Assembly (NCBI GenBank): GCA_035048485.1
Contig: CM068581.1
Coordinates: forward strand, 67,779,381-67,843,380
Source of the DNA: Pteria penguin
Lineage: Eukaryota; Mollusca; Bivalvia; Pterioida; Pteriidae
Direction of reading: 5' to 3'
Length of the DNA stretch: 64,000 bases
The notes under the pieces were generated by a model, which made no database searches, was not told the DNA's origin, and was given only the letters and a program-made list of their open reading frames with translations. The position numbers were made by a program, and so were the translations under genes. Below, piece after piece: positions 38,801-48,746 of the stretch (the first letter of the stretch is position 1; each line of letters begins with the position of its first letter).

Positions 38801-39750
38801 GTGGTTTAGTGGACGAAGTGCTTGAAAGGTACGTGTACCAGGTTCCTCTCCTGCCTTGGACACACTGGTGTCTTGTCTTTCAGATGCAACAGTAAAACCG
38901 AGGTCCCATGTCACTATAGATGTAGCACTTAAAAGACCCCTCACTGCTTCTGGTGGGTCTATTGCAAAACTATAAATTTCTATGCAAATGCATAGATGCT
39001 GTCACTATATATGTGAAATAACCGTGGAGTGATGCAAAATAATAATCAATCAATCAATCTACTTGTAAATAATGACAAATGGATACTGATTTGATAATTA
39101 TGCTGAATAGATTTTTGCCTTAATCCCATACTGAATAGATATTTATCTGAATCTGATACTAAATGGAGTCTTACCTCTATCTGATACTAAATGGAATCTT
39201 ACCTCAATCTGATACTGAATGGAGTCTAATTGCTTCAATCTGATACTAAATGGAGTCTTATCTTAATCCGATACTGAATGGATTCTTATCTGAATCCGAT
39301 ACTAAATGGATTCTTACCTCAATCTGATACTAAATGGAGTCTTACCTCAATCTGATACTGAATGAATTCTTACCTAAATGTGTTGCTGAATGAATTCTTA
39401 CCTAAATCTGATACTGAAAGGATTCTAATTGCCTCAATCTGATACTGAATGGATATTCTTACCTAAATGTGATACTGAATGGATTCTTACCTCAATCTGA
39501 TACTGAATGGATTCTTATCTGAATCTGATACTGAATGGAATTTTACCTGAATCTGATACTAAATGGAATTTTTCACTGACAGGCAAATTCTTACCATATA
39601 CCGATGCTGGATATTTTTTTTACCTAAAACTGATGCACATCTGATTGATTGATAAAGTATCTGGTAGATATGTACCTGAAATTGATGCTGGATGGAGTGT
39701 ATTAAGTTGACACCTGCTAGGTGTAAAAAATCAAGGTGTTCCGACATCAT
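29816..39750 (-). CDS. G6PC3-like: Glucose-6-phosphatase catalytic subunit, complete seven-exon gene
   Basis: Coding exons: 39676-39750, 38434-38591, 36195-36307, 34180-34267, 33050-33168, 31157-31399, 29816-30090. All have GT/AG ends and matching phases, giving 356 aa, the usual family length. The enzyme hydrolyses glucose-6-phosphate in the ER lumen, last step of gluconeogenesis and glycogenolysis. Visible motifs: DWMLFLTKVGDPR (29-41), KW...GERPYWWVHE with Lys77 and Arg84 (KX6RP), CETGPGSPSGHAM (PSGH 118-121), SRLFIATHFPHQVIAG with Arg167 and His173 as the phosphohistidine nucleophile site, WSITLATKRC, DWVHPDTTPF. Several hydrophobic spans follow, as in the nine-span family. By eye closest to G6PC3 (ISEWMN, WWVHE). 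The C-terminus VKEEK is basic but not a canonical KKXX signal. Exon 1 is small (25 aa), unlike the vertebrate arrangement. Confidence 0.96.
30420..30680. repeat. Dispersed repeat fragment with AAGGTCATTG blocks
   Basis: CGTGAAGGTCATTGTCAAGA and CAAAAGTTACAGCCAAAGCA resemble the dispersed GGTCAAGGTCA-type repeat also seen at 48.8-50.2 and 58.9-59.5 kb. Intronic. Confidence 0.4.
31965..32175 (-). repeat. Very degenerate SINE copy in a glucose-6-phosphatase intron
   Basis: Traces of the body remain: TTGACACATTGCATGGAAAT, GTTACTGTCTCATCC. The tRNA head is not recognisable. Confidence 0.5.
33508..33790 (+). repeat. tRNA-derived SINE, well preserved
   Basis: GCGTGGCCTAGTGGTATCGC, GGCCGGGGTTTCAGTCCC, GGATGAGACAGTAAAAACCG, GCACGTTAAAGATC and a (TCAA)n tail. 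Same family and head type as 23630. Opposite strand to the host gene, inside a glucose-6-phosphatase intron. Confidence 0.9.
33795..34025 (-). repeat. Degenerate SINE copy
   Basis: ATCTGCTTAATGCTTCC, CTTGGTTTTACGGTCTCATC and ACACAGGACACC follow the minus-strand SINE order. It abuts the younger plus-strand SINE. Confidence 0.55.
34429..35308. mobile_element. Non-autonomous DNA transposon, about 880 bp, 26-bp inverted ends
   Basis: TACCATATATACTCGCCTAT (34429) pairs with ATAGGCGCGTATCTATGGTA (35289-35308). No transposase ORF. A further ACTTATAGGCGAGTC block at 35213 shows internal duplication of the right end. In an intron of the glucose-6-phosphatase gene. Confidence 0.8.
35925..36000 (-). 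repeat. tRNA-like head of another SINE family
   Basis: Minus strand reads GGCCAGGGTAGCTCAGTGTA (A-box type), then GGGTTCGAGCCTATAAGG (B box). Arms beyond the boxes do not fold into a convincing full tRNA, so it is called a tRNA-derived repeat. Confidence 0.5.
36345..36627 (-). repeat. tRNA-derived SINE, well preserved
   Basis: Minus strand: TTGGTGTGGCCTAGTGGATA, CCCAGGTTCGACTCCCGCCC, GACAGTAAAAGCCGAGGTCC, GGCACGTAAAAGATCCCTCA, CGTAAAACAATAATCAATCA tail. Same head type as 2345. It starts about 40 bp upstream of glucose-6-phosphatase exon 3. Confidence 0.9.
37166..38101. mobile_element. Non-autonomous DNA transposon, about 936 bp, 28-bp inverted ends
   Basis: TACCGTATTCACTCGTGTAT (37166) pairs with ATACACGAGTGAATACGGTA (38082-38101), flanked by AT-rich target sequence. 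Sub-terminal CGTGTATAATACGCA blocks recur at 37194 and 37254, and TTGTGTATAATGCGCAC at 38023. The internal ORF 37197-37433 has no family motifs. In an intron of the glucose-6-phosphatase gene. Confidence 0.85.
38190..38400 (-). repeat. Degenerate SINE copy
   Basis: TCGATGCACTGCATGAAAAT, ACAACAGACAAACC, CTTTTACAGTGTTGTCCGAA keep the minus-strand SINE order. It ends about 35 bp from the 3' end of glucose-6-phosphatase exon 2. Confidence 0.55.
38790..39060 (+). repeat. tRNA-derived SINE, moderately diverged
   Basis: GTGTGGTTTAGTGGACGAAG head, TACCAGGTTCCTCTCCTG (B-box position), CAGTAAAACCGAGGTCCCAT, GACCCCTCACTGCTTC, then ATAATCAATCAATCAATC tail. In intron 1 of the glucose-6-phosphatase gene. 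Confidence 0.8.
39080..39640 (-). repeat. 28-bp minisatellite derived from the exon 1 splice donor
   Basis: About 17-20 units. On the minus strand a unit reads ATCCATTCAGTATCAGATTGAG|GTAAG. The exon 1 end of the same gene reads ACTCCATCCAGCATCAATTTCAG|GTACA. Alignment is about 22 of 28. Copies nearest the exon (about 39600-39640) keep the exon-like CAGCATC and GCATCAG words. Eight units carry an exact AG|GTAAG. Confidence 0.85.
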
Positions 39751-40262
39751 CGATCAGCAGATTTTACCTACATAGACAAAATAAAATTGCTAACATAAAT
39801 ATATTACCATTCAGAGTAAGTTTAACAAATATGTTTAGTTCAATGATAAAGCCTATAAATAGAATACATGATTTCTACTGAAATATGTTTCACAGAAAAT
39901 CTGTATAACTATAAGTAACTATAGATCTAAATGTTTATTTTAATTCCAGTCACAGCAAATGTAAGGATGTTATTTTTTCATATCTGATTCTAATTACCTC
40001 CCCTTTTGGTTAACTACTATTCCTAGACTCCATTTAAGAATCACTGAACTCGACATACGGATTAGGGATTTCTATATACCTATACATCTCAAATTCTGGT
40101 TTAAAAAGCAAAAACTAAGTATCAGGATGTCCAGATCACTGTTATCAGCTTCTTCATTAACCAGACTTGGATGGGAAACCTTTATCAGAATCACCAATTT
40201 GCTGCTGTCTCTGTGGTAATTTATAAAGAGCATTTTCATGTATTCATACACTCACATCAGAG

Positions 40263-40445
40263 TCTGGTTGATTGTTGGTTGGTTGACTGGTGTTTTATGC
40301 CGCTTTCAACAATTTATCAGTTATATCATGACATAGAAGCAAGAAGTAACCGTTACCAACCTCTTAAGCATAATGGCGCAACCCAGGAATCAAACCCGGA
40401 TTGTCGGCGCCAGAAGCCAAGTGCTTAACCACTACACCAAGCCTA
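40263..40445 (-). repeat. tRNA-derived SINE of a second type
   Basis: Minus strand: GGCTTGGTGTAGTGGTTAAG (A box), CCGGGTTTGATTCCTGGG (B box), ending GCGGCATAAAACACC and CAACCAACC. The body differs from the 2345/23630 family. Confidence 0.75.
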
Positions 40446-40757
40446 GTGCTGTAGTGGGTGTTAGGCCGATAACTATTTTTTTGACACTATGAAAATATTT
40501 GATATTTGGTAAAAATTATGACTGACTATTAAAATAATTTAAAAAGGTAAAAAAAAAAAATCCATAATATTTTTGCGTCTTTTTGTCCAAACGAGCCTCT
40601 TTTCCACAAGAGGTTTTAATATCACATTTCTTTGTTTACTGTAGCAGTTTCTGGTCTTGACAGTTTATGCAGTATTGCATGGGGCTCAGTACGGGATGTT
40701 AATCTCATCGTTAAATAGACATACACATACATTAATAAAGGGTAAATAGTCAATCAA

Positions 40758-42189
40758 CAGTTAGGCGACAAAATTTTAATTTTTAGTTTTACGGATTTTT
40801 TTTTTCAAAAAAACGGTAGGAGGAGGGAAAAAAATAAAAAATAAAATTTGTGGATTTCAACATTTTATTATAAGTGGACAGTTTTACAGATTCTTCCAAT
40901 TTCTCTCCAATAAGTCATGGACTACTTTGGCTTCGATATCCTGCACCTGACTCTTCGTGTAGCCAACCCTCATCTGTTGTAGGCAATCCAATAGGTCATT
41001 ATACAACCGGTCTTTGGCCGTTTTGGTCTCTCTGACAAAATAGAAATTTTGATTCTAATTCCAGGTTTTAGTCTATATCCCATATATCTTTACATGTTAA
41101 AGTAAAACCATGCAGTAATTGTGTATGATAATGTCCCCACATGGATTGTGGGTTGTATCCAGGGATTAATTTGGCTATATTCAACTATAATAGTCTGTTT
41201 AAATAGTGATATTTCAGCTACATGTGTGTGATGTCATTTTGTCCTGCTACCAGTATCAAACAGCAGCTATTCTGATATTACGGTTATTTTTGGTGCCGAG
41301 TCTTAGTGTAAAATGCTATCCGACATACCGGTATGGTTCTGTTGGATGGAACAGACCCCTTCATGTATATGTATATCCTACGGTGCGCGGTTCGAACTTA
41401 CAACTTGGAAGTACTCAATGCTATATTACATCCGAAGGCCAAATTGAATGCACTTTATAATATCAAATACAAATTGCATGAATATTTTAATGATATTTTT
41501 AGAAAATGCTGTAAGTGTAACTGTTAAGAAATCACAAGCAGGCCATTTTGATGTATTAAATATTTTTCAACATTTATTTCCCAACACTTAAAAATACAGA
41601 CAGACTTAATCAGGCTTAAAATACCTTCTAGCCTCTAGGTGGTAGTTGGTCGCATGTCTTCGACATGGTCATGGGTACATCGATTGCTGACTTGGCTGCT
41701 GCTGTTTCTGTCGATTCCTTGGGCTGATCTTTCATTAGCACATATATGATATAAGAACCGTATGCCCATGTCGTAAAAATCGCCAAGAGGCATATCAAAG
41801 TTTACCTCCCTACCAGAAGCCAAAATCGGACAGCTCATCAGAGCAGATAGTTCTTATAGTACTGTTGATGTTGCACTTTATAAATTTATTGAGAATCGGC
41901 TGTGTGGCCCCTTCTTTGCCGACCTGAAGCCCTATCCATCGCGCCATTTCGTCTCGATCGCAATCTTAATGAGTTTGCTTTTCACACAAACATAATCACC
42001 GAACTCCAAAACGCTCGCGCGAAAGAGATAAAATAACAATACATGTTTAAATCAGTAACGGTCCGGCAAAATTCGGATGATCGGAAGAAAAAAATGTATT
42101 TTTAGTACGTTTTATTTTTTTTCCAATCGTAGTAAAATTAGGGTTGGCGGATCCGTAAAACTAAGAATTAAAATTTTGTCGTCTTACAG
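40758..42189 (-). mobile_element. DNA transposon, 1432 bp, 39-bp inverted ends, with coding-like exons
   Basis: CAGTTAGGCGACAAAATTTT (40758) pairs with AAAATTTTGTCGTCTTACAG (42170-42189), the match continuing through AGTTTTACGGAT. Inside on the minus strand: MARWIGLQVGKEGATQPILN (ATG about 41949) to FGFW before a stop or donor TTCTG|GTAGGG; an open stretch ICLLAIFTTWAYGSYIIYVL...MKDQ ending LPPRG and stop (about 41632); and, after acceptor ATTTTGTCAG near 41036, a block with RLYNDLLDCLQQMRVGYTKS ending LLERNWKNL and a stop, then AATAAA. None resembles a transposase I know. They may be captured host exons. Confidence 0.7.
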
Positions 42190-42650
42190 GAATTTTAATA
42201 AATGTTACAAAAACTTGCCAAATAATTAGATTTGCTTTCTCGTAGACTGACGTCACTTAATATTCCCCAGTGCGAGAAATAACAAGAACACAATACAGAA
42301 ACAGAAAGTAAAGTAGAAATTATATTTATTTCTTCAAAATTGAGCTAAACTTTTGTATACGATAATGAATATGAACAATTTGCTAATTTGGAGAACAATA
42401 TGCAAAATATTTGCTGGAAGTGTCCCAAATAACGAGATGACAGGAAACTGCTTTAGTCTGGAAACTGCTACAGCATCAGTATGCTGTGTTTTTAATAAAT
42501 ATCTATGTGGTTTTTTTGTTGGTTTTTTTTGTAATCCATAGAACTGGAGGTATATGATGAAATGTTGTTTGAAAAATCAACTGATTAGCCTAATCAACAG
42601 CTGATCAATACATAATTGTTTCTATGTTAGTATGTATATTATTCTTGAAG

Positions 42651-42997
42651 TCGGTGTGACATCACACTAAGATCTAAGTGAAGATAATTCCCGAAACATT
42701 CCGAGGATGACCTGGGGGATAACCTCGGTGTTTATCATAGACCGTAATGCAACTTTGATGAACTATATTATGAGCACAAGAGCTAAATGAGTCTTAAAAC
42801 TTTTGAAATTCATTGAGGAATCTAACAACAATTGACTCTCTTTCCTTCTTCGAATTCTATATGATTATGACCGCACTTTGCAAAAATAAGATTTCAAAAT
42901 ATTGGATTCTTCGTAGACAGCGATGATAAATCCCGAGACTTATCCCCCAACAAATATGATGCAAATTAGGTGATGTGACCAGTCCGACATCAAGAAT
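42651..42997. mobile_element. MITE, about 347 bp
   Basis: ATTCTTGAAGTCGGTGTGAC (42651) is roughly inverted at GTGACCAGTCCGACATCAAG-AAT (end 42997). Inner arms also pair: AACCTCGGTGTTTATCAT against GATGATAAATCCCGAG. No ORF. Confidence 0.7.
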
Positions 42998-42999
42998 AC

Positions 43000-43860
43000 T
43001 GTCAATATAGACCTGATAGTGATAAAACGAAAGTACTGCAAGTGCAAGTAACGCTTCGTAAAGGATAACGCTCTGTCGTAATAGGAATATGAATAATGCA
43101 AATTTAAAGAATAAAGGCTACAGAATGATGTAAATTTACACTTGTCATCGAGGAGTGACAGGGATAATATGTAGTGAAACTTGGTTTGTCGACGTTGCCT
43201 TACACAGTTACATCAAACACATGTACATTCGGAACTTCTTGCTATTTCCTTGCGTCCTAGTGAAAAGGGAAGTTGAGGTCAAAGAAAGGTAATTAACGAG
43301 AGCCGTGATTGGCTGATGTGGTGTAGGAGAGAGGGACTACTATTTCAATGTATCAGGAGCTGTGATTGGATGAAATTATTTGATTTATGTATAAATAAAG
43401 ATTGATTCTGCTGTAAAATCATGAATTTTTATCTCATTTCGCTAATGTAAAGATTTAATGACCTAAAAAGGGGTGGTTGTTTACATTTGAATTTTGGCCA
43501 ATTTTGGAGGGTATCCCCCGTCCAGCATGATTTTCTCGAAATTAAGGTGGATAACCTATGGTAAACTGATAAAATTCTGAAAGAGGAGGGTCTGACAAAC
43601 ATTTTGATATGTGGATTTTATATAGCTAAAATGTAGGATGTTGTGTAAATCTTGCTGGAAGTTCGGTAATTTAACATGGGACCCTATGGGAAATGGAATT
43701 ACCATGCTTTGACCTTGATTCGAATGACACGGGTACAATTCCGGTAACTGTAATGTAAAGATGATGGATAAATCCAAACCACAAGTCCAAAAATCATGAA
43801 ACCATAGGACATACAAAATCAGTGAAAATGAAAAACAAATGGAAAATAACAAAATATGTC
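43000..43860. other. Unassigned spacer
   Basis: Two GTGATTGG words (43303, 43353), an inverted-CCAAT-like motif, and TATAAATAAAG (43391) look promoter-like on the plus strand, but no exon follows. No gene called. Confidence 0.3.
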
Positions 43861-43867
43861 TACTTGA

Positions 43868-44075
43868 AGAGCATATGTGAACCCCTGTGATGGAGTGAGA
43901 TCAGGTGCCCGGGGAGAGTGAGCATCTCCTGCTTGCTAGCAACACCCGTCACATATACCCCGTAGAAAGAGTCAAATCGTGTGAATTCCATATGTATCTA
44001 TATATAGAGAAGTCGAAGTAGGTAACCTTCTAGTATAGAAGGTGTCAAATCTGTGTAAAGTGATCGGAATCGGTC
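43868..44075 (-). repeat. 3' non-coding tail of the second Penelope-like element
   Basis: Minus strand after the coding stop: TATATGTGACGGGTGTTGCT, GCAGGAGATGCTCACTCTCC, GGGCACCTGATCTCACTCC. It parallels the tail at 8880-8965. Confidence 0.65.
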
Positions 44076-45641
44076 TCAGTCCAGAATATCATTTAAAAGT
44101 CTGGATAACGAGATATCATATGGAGTAATAAGAGTCTCGTAACGACCGTAGAACTTCCTCAGTGACGATGCTAGTCTAGCACATATATAACCCTGGTTGA
44201 GCAGCTTAACTGAAAGTCGGATTATTAATTGAAAGCAAGTCATCTATATATCTGTAAGTAAAATTGAAGCCAAGAGCCAATTGTTTTTTTCCTTGCGAAA
44301 GCAAAGTCTGAATGAACTCAGCTTCGTATGAATAAAGGAATATGTCAGCCAGAAGCGGAGCACAGTTAGTGCCCATTGGTATGCCGACAATTTGTTGAAA
44401 AACCTTACCTCCAAACACCACAAAAATGTTATCGATAAGAAAGTTCAACATCTGAATGACAGCTGTTTCAGTGTATTTATTTTTGGAATCAGAATTTTCC
44501 CTAACAAAGTAAGTTTTATCGTGGCCTATTACTATATATTTGAATTTTCGGCTTCCGTTTTTACTAGTAAATGCATTTTGAATAATTTCCGCTAATCTGT
44601 CTTTTAATTTCTGATGAGGGATCGTTGTGTACAGAGTCGAAAAGTCAAAAGACTTGATGGAGTGAATTTTAGTAAAACTTTTTGATTTTAGATGTTCTAA
44701 CAACTCTTTTGAATTTTTAAGGATCCACATTTGATTAATTCCACTTCTGGAATATACTGTTTCGCAATATCTATGAAGGCCAGATTTAATTTCTGATAAT
44801 ATTTTTGTGAGTAGCATCGATACAGATTTTGTGGAACACTTCGAGGAACCAGCGATAAAGCGTTGTTTGTACGGAGTTTTGTGCATTTTTGGAATACAGT
44901 ACAAATATGGAAGTTCTAAATTCAATTTATTTGAGTCAATACCAAACGTATTGAGGACAGATTTATGATTCTCGAGTACTTCCGAAACCGAAAAGTTCGT
45001 GAGAGTATAAGTAGGATTTCCTGGAGCTGAATTTAATCCTAATTCTTTCACTAGGCTGTCAAAGTGATATTTCTTACAAGTAAATGTATGATTATTAGAT
45101 GCTTTATCTGCTGGTGTTCTTGGAGGAAGGTAAGTTCTCTGACAACATCAGGATCTTTAAAAATAGATTCGAATCTGGTGTTTACAGAACCTTGTAATTT
45201 TTTAATTTTTGATCTCAGCAGTACTGCAATAGATTTTATCCATTCCGAAAGAGTGTCGACTTGTACTTCCTCTCTTTTTGCCCATCGTGTGGCATATTCC
45301 TCGCAGCAGTTCATAATATTCTCAAAATTTTGGCTCCATGTGAATGATCTGGGTTCTCTGTATTTTGGACCTTTAAGTAAAAGTTCTCTTAATTTAGTGT
45401 TTTTAACTATATCGAGATCACCAGTAATGACATGGCCACAAGGAGAATATACGAAATTAGACGAGGAACATGCACACGGCTGAGAATTGCATGCAGAGTT
45501 GCTAAGATCAAGACACTGTAGAAACCCTTTGTAATTATAAATTTTGGATGCAACTGATGGCGTGTAGCTATAGGAAATACATGGCGGATCTTTGTTTTTA
45601 AAACTATAAAACTTAAACCGGATAACAAGTATCCGCAACAC
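44076..45641 (-). pseudogene. Penelope-like reverse transcriptase with internal deletions
   Basis: 45641-45051 encodes the N-terminal part: SYSYTPSVASKIYNYKGFLQ, CACSSSNFVYSPCGHVITGD, LLKGPKYREPRSFTW, FKDPDVVREL. A small deletion with frameshift near 45115 removes the block before PADKASNN. 45051-44206 continues KELGLN..., CIPKMHKTPYKQRFI, KSFDFSTLYTTIP, VGIPMGTNCAPLLAD and catalytic RYIDDLLSINN. A deletion of roughly 500 bp then joins SINNPTF to KLLNQGY, leaving ARLASSLRKFYGRYETL...LLNDILD and the stop at 44076. No GIY-YIG endonuclease is seen. Penelope class inferred from similarity to bivalve elements; RT identity is firm. Non-functional. Confidence 0.85.
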
Positions 45642-45949
45642 AAAGTAATGTAATGAATATGTCTCTCTTCACTGTTAGTTTCTCAAGTAGAGATAAAGTC
45701 CAAATAAAATTCAAAATTTATTTGTTTGAATGCCTGAATAATATCATATATTGATGAAAATGTTTATTTTATGAAGTTCCAAAATACAAAATGCAATAAT
45801 TCCAATTATACAAAGTTGTCCTAATTAAAGATGATCCAAAAAGCTAACTCTCTAAAAATGCTCTCATTCATTCTATATAAGTTGCTTGTACAAAATCATC
45901 TACATGTAAGAACTCCGCCTTCATTACAAAAGTACAGCCAATCAAACAT

Positions 45950-46430
45950 AGCAGTGGCGGATCCAGGATTTCCGAATGCGGGGCCCACATGTGTATTAGC
46001 CAAACTTCTCAGCCATTTTTGGCGCAAAATCTGCATAGGTTACAAATTATGTGTGTTCAACATACTGGATTTAAATGATATCAATTCTTAATCAAGTAAA
46101 TGACAAGCATAGAAACACTAAAAGGCGTGTTCAAAATACTGAACATGCGCGGATACAGAGGGGGGGGGGGGGGGTTACCAAAAAAGGTAATATTTGGGCA
46201 TTTTTATATAGGGTTTGCGACCCAACGTGTATATATATCTCTTCTGTCAGGAAAGGGGTACTTAGCCAAAGTGACCCCGAGTTCTCCCCCCCCCCCCTCG
46301 TCTATGAGAAAAATTTACCTTTTTTGGTTGGATCCCCTCTGACAAAAATTCTGGATCCGCGCATGCTGAATTAAAAGATATCAATTCTTAATCAAGTAAT
46401 GACAAGCATAAGAACACCAAAAGGAATGAA
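45950..46430. mobile_element. Short inverted-end element flanked by 52-bp direct repeats
   Basis: ATATCAATTCTTAATCAAGT...GACAAGCAT...ACACTAAAAGG at 46077 is repeated at 46377. Between them ACATGCGCGGAT (46143) and ATCCGCGCATG (46353) face each other, with G-run and C-run at 46160 and 46286. A GCGGATCCAGGA word lies at 45957. Confidence 0.6.
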
Positions 46431-46864
46431 AGTTTGAAAACAGATAACTCAAAACAATACCCCTCCGATCCTATGCTTACTTTGGAAACCTGATAAATGA
46501 CAGATTGAAATATGTACCATATGTGAACAGAAATAACTTAATTTCATTTGGTAACATTCAAGGAATGCATTTCACCTCAGTGATATTATATCTCATTAAT
46601 TGTGAAAGTATTCCAAATCACTAAGAAATAGAAAAGTTAAGTCTTATATATTAATAAAAGATATAAATATAGTAACAATTGCTTCACTCGATTTTCGTAA
46701 ACCCATATTATCATACATATATACAACAGTAAACCCTCACTGTTTTATGTGTGGAAATGGAAGTGAGGACAAAACCCCCCAAAACTCACCACGTCTTGCA
46801 GTTTCGGATTTAGAGGGGGCAAGTGTACATTAAGAGAGAACAGAGACATATATACACATATCTC

Positions 46865-46903
<39 letters not shown>

Positions 46904-47040
46904 TCCCAGTACTTATTAGTATGATTCCGATAATGGTTCATGCACTCGAATTAGAGAACTCGGGGTCACTTTGGCTAAGTACCCCTTTCCTGACAGAAGA
47001 GATATATATACACGTTGGGTCGCAAACCCTATATAAAAAA
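46201..47040. repeat. Long inverted repeat, two arms of about 86 bp
   Basis: 46201-46286 (TTTTTATATAGGGTTTGCGA...GTGACCCCGAGTTCTC) is almost exactly inverted at 46954-47040 (GAGAACTCGGGGTCAC...TATATAAAAA). Arms are about 670 bp apart, with a (GA)n run at 46866-46900 between them. Confidence 0.85.
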
Positions 47041-47487
47041 GCTCCGTCTATAGATCTGAGACTGTCCGCAACACGCAACATATGGAGAAATTTAGCCCAT
47101 TGTATTCATGAGCTGCGTACCACGTAGTGTGCAAATCATGCATAGCCATTTGAAAAAACCCCGTGACTCAATGTTTATGCCCGTGTAGATAGTGTGAAGG
47201 TCAAGTGCATGCCCTATTATGCTTTCCGTAAAAGAAAATAAATAGATGGGGCATTCCGGATTTTCAAGTCCACATTATAGAATCTGGATTTGTGTGTTTC
47301 GGTTACATATCCGATGTGATTTTTAGTTGAAAACAGGGAAAAATTAATGCTAATTTTTTTCTCTTGTTTCGAAAGGATTTAAGGGAACGCATCGCTTCAA
47401 AAGTTTGACTGAAAAAGGAACTTTGAATACAGAGGGATTCATACTCATTATTGTTAGAATTATAAGAGATACTGGCACTGTACCAGT

Positions 47488-47690
47488 CGCCGGTGTAAAG
47501 CCGAATAATGACCCCCGTCGAATAATGACCGGGGGTCATTATTCTACATAGAAAAATGACCCCCGGTCATTATTCCACGACCAAGGGGATCATTATTCGA
47601 CCGTAGAATAAGTGGCACCAGCCCCAAAAATTGCAAACCCCTCGTGAAAAATATTGACCCCCATAGAATAATGACCCCCTACAAACCGAC
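47488..47690 (+). mobile_element. Palindromic-word element (GAATAATGACCCCC), copy 1
   Basis: Begins CGCCGGTGTAAAGCCGAATA and is built of AATAATGACC(CCC) and its reverse complement GGGGGTCATTATTC. A second copy in the opposite orientation lies at 59578-59763. No ORF. Confidence 0.75.
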
Positions 47691-47699
47691 TTGATTTCT

Positions 47700-48740
47700 T
47701 GATAAATGTTTTCAATGTGTACTTTTTATATATATATACCTTGGTGTACTGAAAGTTCGTGGATATGGTGCATGTTGATGCTTATAATACTTCAGATAAT
47801 TCTGGTATGCATTTTTGAGATTATTTTCAACCACCTAATTTTTTCATTGATCACGATCAAGATCCAGAGCAAACGAGAAATGGATAAACGAAGTTTTATT
47901 TCGTAAACAACAATGGTTTCCGAAGCCAAACATCCAAAGGGAGAAATTGGTAGAAAGTTAGGAAATCGGAAGATTTGAGTTGTAAAGCGGTAGGCGAAAG
48001 ACTTTTGCCGAAATCGGTAGGGTTAATATGTATGTAATTCTGATTCATAAATTGAATAAACCCGATGACCTTCGAAACCTGGATATCGCCTCATTTTGTG
48101 ACTTATCGGATGTTATAATATTTATAACATAAGTAAATTATGTGTTTTAGACCCGTACACGCGTCCTTGGACAAGTCGTTCCGAGTCTTTACATCTACAG
48201 GAGAACTTGGTTCATATCGGAAGTCAAACAATTTTTTCCTAGTGTATTCAGATTATCATCCTGAGATGTTAAAATAAAATGACAATTGAGTTTGCACACT
48301 TGGTGTGGAAAAAGAGAACTATTTCATCTGTTTAGAGAAGAATGAGATTTCCATAAAGACAGAAGTATAAAACGAATACCTTTTCCCACGATCCAGGACA
48401 TTATATAGAATATGCTTAATTAAGGGATAATTTGCATAACTAATTAAAGTGCCTTGTAAATTTGCGTCATTATTATCCTCACTTATGACGTTTTATGGTT
48501 AATAAGAGGACCCTACAACACAATATGAAGTCCCCCTCTCTCGAAATGTAAATGGCATTCTGGGACAAGACAATACACATTAAAACCCTGAATCAATCAG
48601 ACATTACACCTAATCATGACCTTACCTAAAATGACAATTCTTACCAATTCAGAGAGTGTTCCATAGAACATTTGCGACGGATGCGCCTATTGGTACATAC
48701 TAAACATATATGTCATTGAAAATGTCATCGTTATCCTTTA
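47700..48740. other. Spacer, nothing supported
   Basis: AT-rich with no motifs recognised. The ORF 47706-47906 is a hydrophobic low-complexity reading without family features. Confidence 0.4.
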
Positions 48741-48746
48741 TCTGTT

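Noticed and set aside
43300..43400. Promoter with CCAAT and TATA-like boxes
   Set aside because: No exon or coding frame follows on the plus strand; motifs this short are expected by chance.
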